Notes: generated by a model from the letters alone, not told the origin. A DNA stretch of 64,000 bases from Pseudomonas paracarnis (GCF_904063055.1 NZ_CAJFCN010000002.1:248001-312000); one strand, 5' to 3'; counted from the stretch's first letter, positions 1 through 9,900 are shown. A program made the numbers and translations.

Positions 1-866
1 AGCGCCTGTACGGCGACCACCCTTACGCGCACCCGAGCGAAGGCACCCCCGAGAGCGTGCCGAAGATTACCCTGGCGCAGTTGCAGGCGTTCCACGCCAA
101 GGCCTATGCGGCGGGTAACGCGGTAATTGCAGTAGTGGGCGACCTGACCCGCGCCGAAGCCGAAGCCATGACGGCCAAGGTGTCCGCCTCGCTGCCCAAG
201 GGCCCGGCGATGGCCAAGATCGCCCAGCCGACCGAGCCAAAAGCCGGCCTGAGCCGTATCGAGTTCCCGTCCAAGCAAACCCACCTGCTGTTTGCGCAGT
301 TGGGCATCGACCGTGCCGACCCGGATTACGCAGCCTTGTCCCTGGGTAACCAGATCCTCGGCGGCGGTGGCTTCGGCACTCGCTTGATGAGCGAAGTGCG
401 TGAAAAGCGCGGCCTGACCTACGGCGTGTATTCCGGTTTCTCACCGATGCAGGTGCGCGGCCCGTTCATGATCAACCTGCAGACCCGCGCCGAAATGAGC
501 GGTGGCACCTTGCGCCTGGTGGAGGACGTATTGGCTGACTACCTCAAGACCGGCCCGACGCAAAAGGAACTGGATGACGCCAAGCGCGAGCTGGCCGGCA
601 GCTTCCCGCTGTCCACCGCAAGCAACGCCGATATCGTCGGGCAGTTGGGTGCCATGGGTTTCTACAACCTGCCGCTGAGCTATCTGGAAGATTTCATGAA
701 ACAATCCCAGGCCCTGACCGTCGATCAGGTCAAGGCTGCAATGAACAAACACTTGAGCGCCGACAAGATGGTCATCGTGACCGCCGGCCCGACGATTGCG
801 CAAAAGCCACTACCGCCCCCCACTGATAAACCTGCCGAGCAGCCGCTCGGGGTTCCGGAGCATTAA
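1..866 (+). CDS. M16 family metallopeptidase, 3' part (cut by the window edge)
   Basis: The reading frame is open from base 3 and ends at TAA 864-866; the true start lies outside the window. The visible part begins with RLYGDHPYAHPSEGTPES, a stretch typical of M16B (processing-peptidase-like) zinc proteases. It continues through the C-terminal half-domain, where REKRGLTYGVYSGF carries the conserved Arg and Tyr of that domain. No HxxEH zinc motif is seen, but it would lie upstream. In Pseudomonas two M16 genes usually stand side by side before rsmD, and this would be the second. They are usually secreted or periplasmic peptidases, but the substrate is unknown. The stop overlaps the rsmD start (TAATG), so the genes are probably translationally coupled. 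Confidence 0.9.
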   Translation, partial: RLYGDHPYAHPSEGTPESVPKITLAQLQAFHAKAYAAGNAVIAVVGDLTRAEAEAMTAKVSASLPKGPAMAKIAQPTEPKAGLSRIEFPSKQTHLLFAQLGIDRADPDYAALSLGNQILGGGGFGTRLMSEVREKRGLTYGVYSGFSPMQVRGPFMINLQTRAEMSGGTLRLVEDVLADYLKTGPTQKELDDAKRELAGSFPLSTASNADIVGQLGAMGFYNLPLSYLEDFMKQSQALTVDQVKAAMNKHLSADKMVIVTAGPTIAQKPLPPPTDKPAEQPLGVPEH

Positions 867-1483
867 TGGCCAGTTCATCTCGCCCGAAAAAACCTGTCCA
901 CAACGTGCATAACGGTGTGGGCCAACTGCGCATCATTGGCGGTGAATGGGGCAGCCGCAAGCTGAGCTTCCCCGACGTTGTGGGCCTGCGCCCGACGCCT
1001 GATCGCGTGCGTGAAACCCTGTTCAACTGGCTCGCGCCGTACATAGGCGGGGCCAAAGTGCTGGACCCGTTCGCCGGCAGCGGCGCGCTGTTCCTGGAGG
1101 CGCTGTCCCGTGGCGCGGCCCAGGGCCAGGCGCTGGACGCCAGCAATGTGGCGGTGTCCAGCCTCAAGGAGCACCTGGGCACGCTGCGTTGCACCACCGG
1201 CCAGGTGCAGACGGCCGACGCGCTGTGCTACCTGGAAACCCAGGCGGCGACTGAATACGATGTAGTGTTCCTCGACCCACCGTTCAACCAGAACCTGCTA
1301 CCGGCCGTCTGCACTCTGCTGGAAGAACGCCAGTGGCTGGCACCGGATGCCTGGATCTACACTGAGAGCGAGACCGCGCCCTCCACGCTCGGCCTGCCAA
1401 GTGGCTGGCGCCTGCACCGGGAGCAGAAGTCCGGGCGGGTGTATTACGCGTTGTGGCATCGTTTGGTCGAAAACGCCGCTTAA
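866..1483 (+). CDS. rsmD: 16S rRNA (guanine966-N2)-methyltransferase RsmD
   Basis: This 205-residue protein methylates G966 of 16S rRNA in the assembled 30S subunit, using S-adenosylmethionine. The SAM-binding motif I is VLDPFAGSGALFLEALSRGA, at about residues 67-86. The catalytic motif of N2-guanine methyltransferases appears as FLDPPFN near residue 135. An Arg-rich N-terminus with LRIIGGEWGSRKL is typical of RsmD. The length fits the family. The ATG shares its first base with the stop of the upstream peptidase gene, which fixes the start and suggests co-transcription. Confidence 0.95.
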   Translation: MASSSRPKKPVHNVHNGVGQLRIIGGEWGSRKLSFPDVVGLRPTPDRVRETLFNWLAPYIGGAKVLDPFAGSGALFLEALSRGAAQGQALDASNVAVSSLKEHLGTLRCTTGQVQTADALCYLETQAATEYDVVFLDPPFNQNLLPAVCTLLEERQWLAPDAWIYTESETAPSTLGLPSGWRLHREQKSGRVYYALWHRLVENAA

Positions 1484-1534
1484 CCTGTGGCTGGGGAGCT
1501 TGCCACGGCGAGCTCACTGGCTACCGAGAGTTTC

Positions 1535-2533
1535 ATGACCCCCTCTTCCGATTTATTCAAACCCGCCTTCGGCCTCGGCAACCCCCACTTGCAGACACTG
1601 TGGGGGCCGCTGTGGCGGCCGACCACCCACATCGAGCGTCAGCGTGAGCGCCTGTGGCTGGAGGATGGCGACTTCCTCGATCTCGACTGGCATGGCCCCC
1701 ATGACGTGCAAGCGCCCTTGGTGCTGGTGCTGCATGGGCTGACCGGTTCGTCCAATTCACCCTATGTGGCCGGCCTGCAAAAAGTCCTCGCGGCCCAAGG
1801 CTGGGCCAGTGCCGCGTTGAACTGGCGCGGCTGCTCGGGCGAGCCCAACCTGCTGGCTCGCAGTTATCACTCCGGCGCCAGCGAAGACCTGGCGGCGGCG
1901 ATTGCTCATCTGCGCGCCAAGCGGCCGTTGGCGCCCTTGTATGCGGTGGGTTATTCCCTGGGTGGCAATGTGTTGCTCAAGCATCTGGGGGAAACCGGCA
2001 AGGCCTCGGGTCTGCAGGGCGCGGCGGCGGTATCGGTGCCGTTTCGCCTGGATCAATGCGCCGATCGCATCGGCCTGGGGTTCTCGCGGGTGTATCAGAA
2101 GCACTTCATGCGCGAGATGCTGGCGTACATCCGCGTCAAGCAACGCCAGTTCCTGCAGGACGGTCGTGAGGATGGGCTCAAAACCCTCGAGGCCCTTGGC
2201 TCCCTGGAAAAGATGCGCACGTTCTGGGACTTCGACGGGCGGGTAACCGCGCCGCTGCACGGTTTCTTGAGTGCCGAGGATTACTATCGCCGCGCTTCCA
2301 GTCGCTATTACCTGGGCGGTATCCGCACGCCGACGCTGATTATCCAGGCGGCTGATGATCCGTTTGTGTTTGCGCACAGCTTGCCTGACGCCAGTGAGCT
2401 GTCGGCCTGCACCGAGTTCGAGTTGCTGGCCAAGGGCGGGCATGTGGGGTTTGTGGAGGGTTCGCTGAAGCGTCCTGGTTACTATCTGGAGCGCCGGATC
2501 CCGCAATGGCTCCAGACCCAATACGGTCAATAG
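1535..2533 (+). CDS. YheT-family alpha/beta hydrolase
   Basis: This 332-residue protein resembles YheT, a predicted esterase of unknown substrate. The nucleophile elbow is GYSLGG within YAVGYSLGGNVLLKHLGE. The oxyanion-side HGLTGSSNSPYVAGLQ and the late His in KGGHVGFVEG complete the expected triad. The opening LFKPAFGLGNPHLQTLWGPLW is a family signature. The frame is open from a GTG at 1487, but I chose the ATG at 1535 because the family match begins there. The stop TAG overlaps the first base of a REP doublet. The neighbours rsmD and the M16 gene point the same way, so it may be part of their transcript. Confidence 0.88.
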   Translation: MTPSSDLFKPAFGLGNPHLQTLWGPLWRPTTHIERQRERLWLEDGDFLDLDWHGPHDVQAPLVLVLHGLTGSSNSPYVAGLQKVLAAQGWASAALNWRGCSGEPNLLARSYHSGASEDLAAAIAHLRAKRPLAPLYAVGYSLGGNVLLKHLGETGKASGLQGAAAVSVPFRLDQCADRIGLGFSRVYQKHFMREMLAYIRVKQRQFLQDGREDGLKTLEALGSLEKMRTFWDFDGRVTAPLHGFLSAEDYYRRASSRYYLGGIRTPTLIIQAADDPFVFAHSLPDASELSACTEFELLAKGGHVGFVEGSLKRPGYYLERRIPQWLQTQYGQ

Positions 2534-2623
2534 TGTGGGAGCTGGCTTGCCTGCGATAGCGGTGGGCCAGCCAACGTTGAGGTGGCTGACACTCTGCTAT
2601 CGCAGGCAAGCCAGCTCCCACAC
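2534..2623. repeat. REP doublet (REPIN-like), GTGGGAG-out geometry
   Basis: Two perfectly complementary 27-base arms (2534-2560 and 2596-2622) flank a 35-base spacer. The arm begins TGTGGGAGCTGGCTTGCC and ends at GCGATAGC. It sits between two convergent genes, overlaps the end of the upstream stop codon, and could fold into a long hairpin. Confidence 0.93.
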
Positions 2624-2649
2624 CTTCATGAAGTGCTCACACCTATCGT

Positions 2650-3504
2650 TTAGTCGCCCTTCGCAATTTCCCGGGCTGGATCGGTAATCCACTCACTCCA
2701 CGACCCCGCATACAACTTGCCCAACGGGTACCCCGCCAGGCTCAACGCAAACAGGTTATGGCACGCCGTCACCCCAGACCCGCAATACGCCACCAGCTCC
2801 TGAGCCGGGCGCCCTTGCAACTGCGCGGCAAAGCGTTGCTTGAGCTGATCAGCCGGCAAGAAACGACCATCACTGCCCAGGTTTTCACTGAACGCCGCAC
2901 ATTGCGCACCAGGGATATGCCCGGCAATCGGATCGATGGGCTCCACTTCGCCACGAAAGCGCGGCTGGGCGCGGGCGTCGATCAAGGTCAGGCCAGGTTG
3001 GCCCAGGCGTTTTTGCAGGTGTTCGGCATCCAGCAACAGACGATTATCCGGCGTACCGTCGAAGGTACCTGGCGCAACCACAGGCGCGTCCAGGCTCAAG
3101 GGGAAACCGGCGGCATGCCAGGCCTTGAGGCCACCATCCAGAATAAACACGCCATCACGCTTGCCCAGCCAGGCCAGCAGCCACCAGGCACGGGCGGCGT
3201 AGGCACCGGGGCCGTCGTCATACAGCACCACATCGGTGTCGGCACTGATGCCCCAGGCCCGCAGTTGCCTGGCGAACGTGTCCGCCGCCGGCAAAGGATG
3301 ACGACCGGTCACGCCCTTGGTCACCGGGCCGCTCAGGTGGCGCTCAAGGTCGGCGTATTGCGCGCCCTCGATATGCCCTTCGGCGTAACTGCACAAGCCG
3401 TAGTCCGGGTCTTCCAGGGCAAAGCGGCAATCCAGGATCACCCACCCGCTCGACTGTTGGCGCTCGGCCAATTGCGGGGGGCTGATCAGTTGGGCAAGCG
3501 GCAT
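2650..3504 (-). CDS. sseA: 3-mercaptopyruvate sulfurtransferase (two rhodanese domains)
   Basis: This 284-residue protein has two tandem rhodanese domains. The catalytic loop in the second domain reads CGSGVTA, within VAYCGSGVTACHNLFAL. That six-residue loop is the form found in mercaptopyruvate sulfurtransferases; thiosulfate-specific rhodaneses have a CRxGxR-type loop. It transfers sulfur from 3-mercaptopyruvate to cyanide or other thiol acceptors in the cytoplasm. The start at 3504 is preferred over an upstream in-frame Met at 3525 because AGGAG lies at the right distance before it. It is transcribed after the TetR gene on the same strand, with a 33-base gap. Confidence 0.9.
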   Translation of the reverse strand: MPLAQLISPPQLAERQQSSGWVILDCRFALEDPDYGLCSYAEGHIEGAQYADLERHLSGPVTKGVTGRHPLPAADTFARQLRAWGISADTDVVLYDDGPGAYAARAWWLLAWLGKRDGVFILDGGLKAWHAAGFPLSLDAPVVAPGTFDGTPDNRLLLDAEHLQKRLGQPGLTLIDARAQPRFRGEVEPIDPIAGHIPGAQCAAFSENLGSDGRFLPADQLKQRFAAQLQGRPAQELVAYCGSGVTACHNLFALSLAGYPLGKLYAGSWSEWITDPAREIAKGD

Positions 3505-3537
3505 GACTGACTCCTGTGCATACAAAGGGGAAAGGTC

Positions 3538-4209
3538 TTACTTCACTTCTTCCAGTGCCTGATTCAACGGCACGTAAAACTCTTTGAACAAGGCATCCAC
3601 CGCCTCTTTAGCCTGTGGCGTAACGAACCCCGCCTCCAGCACCAGCACCTGGTACACCCCGCGCTTGATCGCCTCGGCGCTCAGGTGGGTGGATTTTTCA
3701 TTGGTGGTACACAAAAAACGCACCCACGAGGTAAGGATGATCCACGCATTCAGGGTCAGGGCTTCGGTTTGCACCGGGTCCATATTGAGAATGCCGGCAT
3801 CGACAAAGCCTTGGTAGATCGCGCCGCCCTGGATCAGGCAACGCTGGGAAAACCGCCGGTAGCCAGTCGCCAGTTCCGGGTCGCTCTCCAGCAGGTGTTC
3901 GAGGTCGCGGTGCAGGAAGCGATAACGCCACATGCCGGCCAATACGGCTTGCAGATAAAAGCGTTTATCCTCCACCACCATCGTGCGTCCCTGTGGTGGG
4001 CGCAGGAAACTGTCTACCAGCGCTTCATATTCGCGGAACAGCACGGCGATGATCGCCTGCTTGTTAGGGAAGTGGTAGTACAAGTTGCCCGGGGAAATTT
4101 CCATGTGGGCGGCAATGTGGTTGGTACTGACACTGCGCTCGCCCTGCTGGTTAAAAAGCTCCAGGCTGGTTTGCACAATGCGCTCGCTGGTCTTTACTCG
4201 TGGTGCCAT
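3538..4209 (-). CDS. TetR/AcrR-family regulator divergent from an aldehyde dehydrogenase
   Basis: This 223-residue protein has a helix-turn-helix at about residues 9-55, in which AHMEISPGNLYYHFPNKQAI is the recognition helix region. The C-terminal two-thirds is an all-helical ligand-binding domain. It is divergent from the coniferyl-aldehyde-dehydrogenase-like gene, and a 20-base palindrome lies in the shared intergenic region at 4300-4319. I infer that it represses the aldehyde dehydrogenase/GMC oxidoreductase module and senses an alcohol, an aldehyde or a related fatty compound. The effector cannot be read from the sequence. Confidence 0.9.
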   Translation of the reverse strand: MAPRVKTSERIVQTSLELFNQQGERSVSTNHIAAHMEISPGNLYYHFPNKQAIIAVLFREYEALVDSFLRPPQGRTMVVEDKRFYLQAVLAGMWRYRFLHRDLEHLLESDPELATGYRRFSQRCLIQGGAIYQGFVDAGILNMDPVQTEALTLNAWIILTSWVRFLCTTNEKSTHLSAEAIKRGVYQVLVLEAGFVTPQAKEAVDALFKEFYVPLNQALEEVK

Positions 4210-4292
4210 AGGGGATCAGCTTCTATACACGGGATGGGGCATCTTACGGCCTAACCCGGCCAGGATAAATCTGGATGTTACTGCAATGTTAT

Positions 4293-4322
4293 TTGACAAT
4301 TTAGAGCAATGACTCTAAAAAT
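4293..4322 (+). promoter_or_regulatory. Putative promoter with embedded TetR-type operator
   Basis: A TTGACA box (4293-4298) and a TAAAAA box (4316-4321) are 17 bases apart and point toward the gene at 4355. Inside the spacer and overlapping the -10 box is TTTAGAGCAATGACTCTAAA (4300-4319), a perfect palindrome of two 7-base arms around 6 bases. This is the size and placement expected for a TetR-family operator that blocks RNA polymerase. Confidence 0.55.
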
Positions 4323-4354
4323 CCAGGCAGACCAATAACAATCGGTGCCGCGCC

Positions 4355-5782
4355 ATGTCTGCCAACGTTGCCTACCTGCAAGATTCCCAGGCGCTGGATC
4401 AGCTCCAGAACCTGTTCAACGCCCAACGCCGCGCCTTCGTCGCCAACCCGATGCCGCCGGCCGGGCAGCGCCAGCAATGGCTCAAGGCTTTGCGGGATCT
4501 GCTGAGCGACGAACGCCAGGCGCTGATCTATGCGATCAGCCAGGATTTCAGCCATCGCAGCGCCGACGAAACCCTGTTTGCCGAATTGATGCCTAGCCTG
4601 CATGGCATTCACTACGCGAGCAAACACCTCAAGGGCTGGATGAAACCTTCCCGCCGCGCTGTAGGCATTGCCTTCCAGCCCGCCTCAGCCAAAGTCATTT
4701 ACCAGCCACTGGGCGTCGTCGGCGTCATCGTGCCGTGGAACTACCCGCTTTACCTGGCCATCGGCCCGCTGGTTGGGGCATTGGCGGCCGGTAACCGAGT
4801 GATGCTCAAGCTCAGCGAGTCCACGCCGGCCACCGGTGAGCTGCTCAAGGCGTTGCTGGCCAAGATCTTCCCCGAGGACCTGGTGTGCGTCGTGCTGGGC
4901 GAAGCTGACGTGGGCATGGCGTTTTCCAAGTTGCGCTTCGATCACCTGCTGTTCACCGGCGCTACCAGCATAGGCAAGCACGTGATGCGTGCGGCGGCCG
5001 AAAACCTCACGCCGGTGACTCTGGAGCTAGGCGGCAAATCGCCAGCCATTGTCTCGGCCGATGTGCCACTCAAGGACGCCGCCGAACGCATCGCCTTCGG
5101 CAAAACCTTGAACGCCGGGCAAACCTGCGTGGCGCCAGATTATGTGCTAGTACCGGAAGATCGCGTGGAAGGCTTTGTCGAGGCCTATTCCAAAGCCGTG
5201 CGCGGGTTTTATCCGACGCTGGTCGACAACCCGGACTACACCGCCATCATCAACGAACGCCAACTGGCCCGGCTCAATGCCTACGCCAAGGACGCCACCG
5301 ACAAAGGCGCCACCTTGATCCCGCTGTACGAGCAGGGCCAGGCGCGGCGAATGGTCCACAGCCTGCTGTTGAATGTCAGCGACGACATGACCGTGATGCA
5401 GGACGAAATCTTCGGCCCGCTCCTGCCCATCGTGCCGTATCGCGGCCTTGACCAAGCCTTTGCCTACATCAACCAGCGACCTCGCCCACTGGCCTTGTAT
5501 TACTTCGGCTACAACAAAGGCGAACAAGCGCGGGTGCTCCACGAAACCCACTCCGGTGGCGTGTGCCTGAACGATACCTTGCTGCACGTCGCTCAGGACG
5601 ATATGCCGTTCGGTGGCATCGGCCCGTCAGGCATGGGCCATTACCACGGTCACGAAGGTTTCCTGACGTTCAGCAAGGCCAAGGGTGTGCTGGTCAAACA
5701 GCGCCTGAACGCAGCGAAGTTGATCTACCCGCCTTATGGCAAGTCGATCCAGAAGCTGATCCAGAAGCTGTTTATCCGCTGA
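4355..5782 (+). CDS. Coniferyl-aldehyde-dehydrogenase-like NAD(P)+ aldehyde dehydrogenase
   Basis: This 475-residue protein belongs to the aldehyde dehydrogenase superfamily, in the CalB (coniferyl aldehyde) and fatty-aldehyde-like branch. VVGVIVPWNYPLYLAIGPL is the cofactor-side motif, ELGGKSPAIV carries the general-base Glu, and NAGQTCVAPDYVLVP carries the catalytic Cys. It oxidises an aldehyde to the acid in the cytoplasm. The shorter-than-usual length fits this branch. No strong ribosome site precedes the ATG. A Tat lipoprotein and a GMC oxidoreductase follow within 30 and 55 bases of one another. I infer an alcohol-to-aldehyde-to-acid pathway, with the real substrate unknown. Confidence 0.88.
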   Translation: MSANVAYLQDSQALDQLQNLFNAQRRAFVANPMPPAGQRQQWLKALRDLLSDERQALIYAISQDFSHRSADETLFAELMPSLHGIHYASKHLKGWMKPSRRAVGIAFQPASAKVIYQPLGVVGVIVPWNYPLYLAIGPLVGALAAGNRVMLKLSESTPATGELLKALLAKIFPEDLVCVVLGEADVGMAFSKLRFDHLLFTGATSIGKHVMRAAAENLTPVTLELGGKSPAIVSADVPLKDAAERIAFGKTLNAGQTCVAPDYVLVPEDRVEGFVEAYSKAVRGFYPTLVDNPDYTAIINERQLARLNAYAKDATDKGATLIPLYEQGQARRMVHSLLLNVSDDMTVMQDEIFGPLLPIVPYRGLDQAFAYINQRPRPLALYYFGYNKGEQARVLHETHSGGVCLNDTLLHVAQDDMPFGGIGPSGMGHYHGHEGFLTFSKAKGVLVKQRLNAAKLIYPPYGKSIQKLIQKLFIR

Positions 5783-5811
5783 TAACCGCCACCTTCGGGA
5801 CTATAAAAACA

Positions 5812-6357
5812 ATGAACCCCAGCCTGACTGATTCACCCGCGCTGTCACGGCGCGGCGTCTTGAAAATCGGCCTGTGTGCCAGCGCCTTCCTCGCCACCGC
5901 CGGGTTGGGCGCCAGCCTCAGCGGTTGCTCCAGCAGTACGCCGGCCAGCGGCTTTGCGATGTTGCGCACCAGCGACTTGCCATTCTTGCGGGCGGTAATC
6001 CCGGTGCTGCTGGAAGGCGCGGCCAGTGCCGAACAAGTGCTTGCCGGTATTGAGGGCACCCTGAAAAAGCTCGATTACAGCCTGCAGCACTTGTCCCCCG
6101 AGATGTTCAAGCTCACCCAGCAATTATTCGACGTACTGGGCATGGGCATTACCCGCGGCCCGCTGACCGGTATCTGGGGCAGTTGGGAAAACGCCAGCAG
6201 CGAACAGATCCGCAATTTCCTGCACCGCTGGGAAAACAGTTACCTGAACCTTTTGCGCATGGGCCAGGGCTCGTTGCTCAAGCTAGTGATCATGGCCTGG
6301 TACTTCCGGACCGAGTCCTGGGCCCATTGCGGCTACCCCGGCCCGCCCAAGATCTAG
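5812..6357 (+). CDS. Tat-exported lipoprotein, putative small subunit of the following GMC oxidoreductase
   Basis: This 181-residue protein starts with a twin-arginine signal (SRRGVLKIG), a hydrophobic stretch and a lipobox LSGC ending at Cys39. It should therefore be exported folded and lipidated. The mature part is helical and has no haem (CxxCH) motif. The frame is open upstream to 5563, but I chose the ATG at 5812 because it places the signal peptide at the N-terminus and follows the preceding stop. Small Tat-carrying subunits encoded next to GMC enzymes are known from gluconate and sorbitol dehydrogenases, where the catalytic subunit is co-exported. I infer the same arrangement here. Confidence 0.8.
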   Translation: MNPSLTDSPALSRRGVLKIGLCASAFLATAGLGASLSGCSSSTPASGFAMLRTSDLPFLRAVIPVLLEGAASAEQVLAGIEGTLKKLDYSLQHLSPEMFKLTQQLFDVLGMGITRGPLTGIWGSWENASSEQIRNFLHRWENSYLNLLRMGQGSLLKLVIMAWYFRTESWAHCGYPGPPKI

Positions 6358-6410
6358 CCTGGGCCATCCCCCAAGATTGCATCTTCCTACAAGAATAAGA
6401 GAGCACACCT

Positions 6411-8006
6411 ATGCCCGTACCCGATCTGTTCCGCGACGGCCTGGCCCGTGGCTGGAAAACCCACAATGGCGCCGCCCTGGATAACGACCTGACCCTGGAA
6501 GCGGATGTCGCCATCATCGGCAGCGGCGCCGGGGGCGGTACCACGGCTGAAATCCTCAGCGCCGCCGGCTACAAAGTGTTGCTGATCGAAGAAGGCCCGC
6601 TCAAGACCAGTAGTGATTTCAAACTGCTGGAAGACGAAGCCTACGCCAGCCTTTACCAGGAAGGCATCGGGCGGATGAGTAAGGACGGCGCTATCACCAT
6701 CCTGCAGGGCCGGGCTGTGGGCGGTACCACCTTGATCAACTGGACCTCCAGCTTTCGCACCCCTGACGCTACCCTCGCGCATTGGGCCAGCGAATATGCG
6801 GTCAAAGGCCACAGCAGCGCCGAAATGGCGCCCTGGTTCGAAAAAATGGAGCAGCGCCTGGGCATCGCGCCGTGGGCGCTGCCGCCGAATGCCAACAACG
6901 ATGTGATCCGCAAAGGCTGCGAAAAGCTCGGCTACAGCTGGCATGTGATCCCGCGCAATGTGCGCGGTTGCTTCAACCTGGGGTATTGCGGCATGGGCTG
7001 CCCGGTCAACGCCAAGCAGTCAATGCTGGTGACCACCATCCCGTCCACTCTGGAAAAAGGTGGCGAACTGCTTTACCTGGCCCGCGCCGAACGGCTGAAA
7101 TACAGCGGCGACACCATCAGCAGCCTCGAATGCGTGGCCATGGACGAACGCTGCGTAGCGCCCACCGGGCGCAAGATCAGCGTGAAAGCCAAGCACTATG
7201 TGCTGGCGGGCGGCGGCATCAACAGCCCGGCCCTGCTGATGCGCTCCGACGCGCCCGACCCACACTCGCGGCTGGGCAAGCGCACCTTCCTGCACCTGGT
7301 CAATTTCTCCGCCGGGCTGTTCGACGAGGTGATCAACCCCTTCTACGGTGCGCCGCAATCCATCTACTCCGACCATTTCCAATGGCAGGACGGCACTACC
7401 GGAAAAATGTCCTACAAACTGGAAGCACCGCCCCTGCATCCAGGCCTGGCGAGCACCCTGTTTGGTGGCTATGGCAACCAGAACGCCCTGGACATGAACC
7501 AATTACCCCACACTCACGCCATGCTCGCCCTGCTGCGCGACGGCTTTCACCCCGACAGCCCAGGCGGCACGGTGGAGTTACGCGGTGACGGCACCCCAGT
7601 GCTCGACTATCAGGTCTCGCCCTACGCCTGGGACGGCCTGCGCCGGGCCTTCCACAGCATGGCCGAGATTCAGTTCGCGGCGGGGGCCAAATCGGTCAAG
7701 CCCCTGCATCACGACGCGCGCTTTGTGAACAACTTGGCCGAAGCCCGCAGCGTGATCGACGGTCTGAACCTGGAACTGCATCGCACCACCCTGGGCAGCG
7801 CCCACGTGATGGGCGGTTGCGCCATGGGTGAAGACCCAAAAAATGCCGTTGCCGACAGCCTGGGTCGCCATCATCAGTTGCGCAACCTGTCGATTCACGA
7901 TGGCTCGCTGTTCCCCACCAGCATTGGCGCCAACCCGCAATTGTCGGTGTACGGACTGACCGCGCAACTGGCGAGCGCATTGGCCGAACGTCTGAAAACG
8001 GCATGA
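6411..8006 (+). CDS. GMC-family FAD oxidoreductase (alcohol dehydrogenase-like)
   Basis: This 531-residue protein has the FAD dinucleotide fold near its N-terminus (VAIIGSGAGGGTTAEILSAA, about residues 30-50). It has the GMC signature GGGINSPALLMRS in the middle. The C-terminus has HVMGGCAMGEDPKNAV and the NPQLSVYGL segment that closes the active site. It has no signal peptide of its own. It follows the Tat lipoprotein by 53 bases, which suggests either co-export or membrane association through that partner. The family oxidises alcohols, sugars or choline. Placement after an aldehyde dehydrogenase suggests an alcohol substrate, possibly long-chain or aromatic, but that is inference. Confidence 0.88.
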   Translation: MPVPDLFRDGLARGWKTHNGAALDNDLTLEADVAIIGSGAGGGTTAEILSAAGYKVLLIEEGPLKTSSDFKLLEDEAYASLYQEGIGRMSKDGAITILQGRAVGGTTLINWTSSFRTPDATLAHWASEYAVKGHSSAEMAPWFEKMEQRLGIAPWALPPNANNDVIRKGCEKLGYSWHVIPRNVRGCFNLGYCGMGCPVNAKQSMLVTTIPSTLEKGGELLYLARAERLKYSGDTISSLECVAMDERCVAPTGRKISVKAKHYVLAGGGINSPALLMRSDAPDPHSRLGKRTFLHLVNFSAGLFDEVINPFYGAPQSIYSDHFQWQDGTTGKMSYKLEAPPLHPGLASTLFGGYGNQNALDMNQLPHTHAMLALLRDGFHPDSPGGTVELRGDGTPVLDYQVSPYAWDGLRRAFHSMAEIQFAAGAKSVKPLHHDARFVNNLAEARSVIDGLNLELHRTTLGSAHVMGGCAMGEDPKNAVADSLGRHHQLRNLSIHDGSLFPTSIGANPQLSVYGLTAQLASALAERLKTA

Positions 8007-8061
8007 AAAGACAGGGTATTCACGGTATCTATCTACATAAGTCGACTTGGCCCACCGGTAA

Positions 8062-8943
<882 letters not shown>

Positions 8944-8970
8944 ACCTCTTCATTGCCCCTAAGGGCCTCC

Positions 8971-9040
8971 TCGCAGGCAAGCCAGCTCCCACACTTGGAT
9001 ATATGAATACATTCAAATGTGGGAGCTGGCTTGCCTGCGA
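8971..9040. repeat. REP doublet, inward geometry with GAATACATTC centre
   Basis: Two 23-base complementary arms (8971-8993 and 9018-9040) lie in the opposite order to the other class: the CGCAGGC end is outside and GTGGGAG is inside. The 24-base spacer contains the near-palindrome GAATACATTC. It lies between the convergent ferredoxin and mutM genes. Confidence 0.92.
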
Positions 9041-9066
9041 TAGCAATATCAGCCTTCACCCAGCAA

Positions 9067-9879
9067 TCAGCTCTGACACCTGGGGCAAAACACACTCGCC
9101 CGCTGCCCCAGCACCACATTGCGCAGCTCAGTGCCGCAGACCTTGCATGCCTCGCCGCCCCGGCCATACACGAACAGTTCCTGCTGGAAATACCCCGGCT
9201 GCCCATCGCCGCCGATAAAGTCCCGCAACGTGGTGCCGCCCCGCTCGATGGCAGCAGCCAGCACCCGCTTGATTTCAATCGCCAGCTTCAGATAACGCCC
9301 GCGTGAAATACCCCCGGCGGCGCGGCGTGGGTCAATCCCCGCTGCAAACAGCGCCTCGGTCGCATAGATATTGCCCACGCCCACCACCACCGCGTTGTCC
9401 ATGATGAACGGCTTCACCGCCATGGACTTACCGCGAGACAGCTGGAACAAGCGCTCGCCATCAAACAGGTCGGTCAACGGCTCCGGCCCCAGCCGCATCA
9501 GCAGCTCATGGTTGTGCGGGTCGTGGCTCCAGAGCATCGCACCGAAGCGCCGCGGGTCGGTGTAGCGCAGGGCCATGCCCGATTCCAGCTCGATATCCAC
9601 GTGCTCATGCTTGGCCGCGGGCATGCCGACTTCCACCAGGCGCAAGTTGCCCGACATGCCCAGGTGGCTGATCAAGGTGCCCACTTCGGCATTGATCAAC
9701 AGGTATTTGGCCCGGCGCTCCACCAGCACGATGCGCTGCCCTGACAGGCGCACATCCAGGTCTTCCGGAATCGGCCAGCGCAGGCGCCGCTCACGCACTA
9801 CCACGCGGCTGACGCGCTGGCCTTCCAGGTGCGGGGCAATGCCGCGTCGGGTGGTTTCGACTTCTGGTAACTCGGGCAT
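9067..9879 (-). CDS. mutM: Formamidopyrimidine-DNA glycosylase
   Basis: This 270-residue repair enzyme excises 8-oxoguanine and formamidopyrimidines and cuts the resulting abasic site. The mature N-terminus [12 protein letters not shown] provides the catalytic Pro and Glu. The helix-two-turn-helix part contains [13 protein letters not shown]. The C-terminal zinc finger has four cysteines (CKVCGTEL then FCPRC). Length is as expected. It starts 21 bases after the end of the HDOD-protein gene on the same strand, so the two are probably co-transcribed. Confidence 0.97.
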   Translation of the reverse strand: MPELPEVETTRRGIAPHLEGQRVSRVVVRERRLRWPIPEDLDVRLSGQRIVLVERRAKYLLINAEVGTLISHLGMSGNLRLVEVGMPAAKHEHVDIELESGMALRYTDPRRFGAMLWSHDPHNHELLMRLGPEPLTDLFDGERLFQLSRGKSMAVKPFIMDNAVVVGVGNIYATEALFAAGIDPRRAAGGISRGRYLKLAIEIKRVLAAAIERGGTTLRDFIGGDGQPGYFQQELFVYGRGGEACKVCGTELRNVVLGQRASVFCPRCQS

Positions 9880-9900
9880 ATGTACCTCTTGAATGACGGG

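Noticed and set aside
2534..2623. REP doublets considered as CRISPR repeats or as ordinary terminators
   Set aside because: They are inverted pairs scattered singly in intergenic gaps, not regular direct repeats with unique spacers, and most lack a T run. They are annotated as REP doublets.
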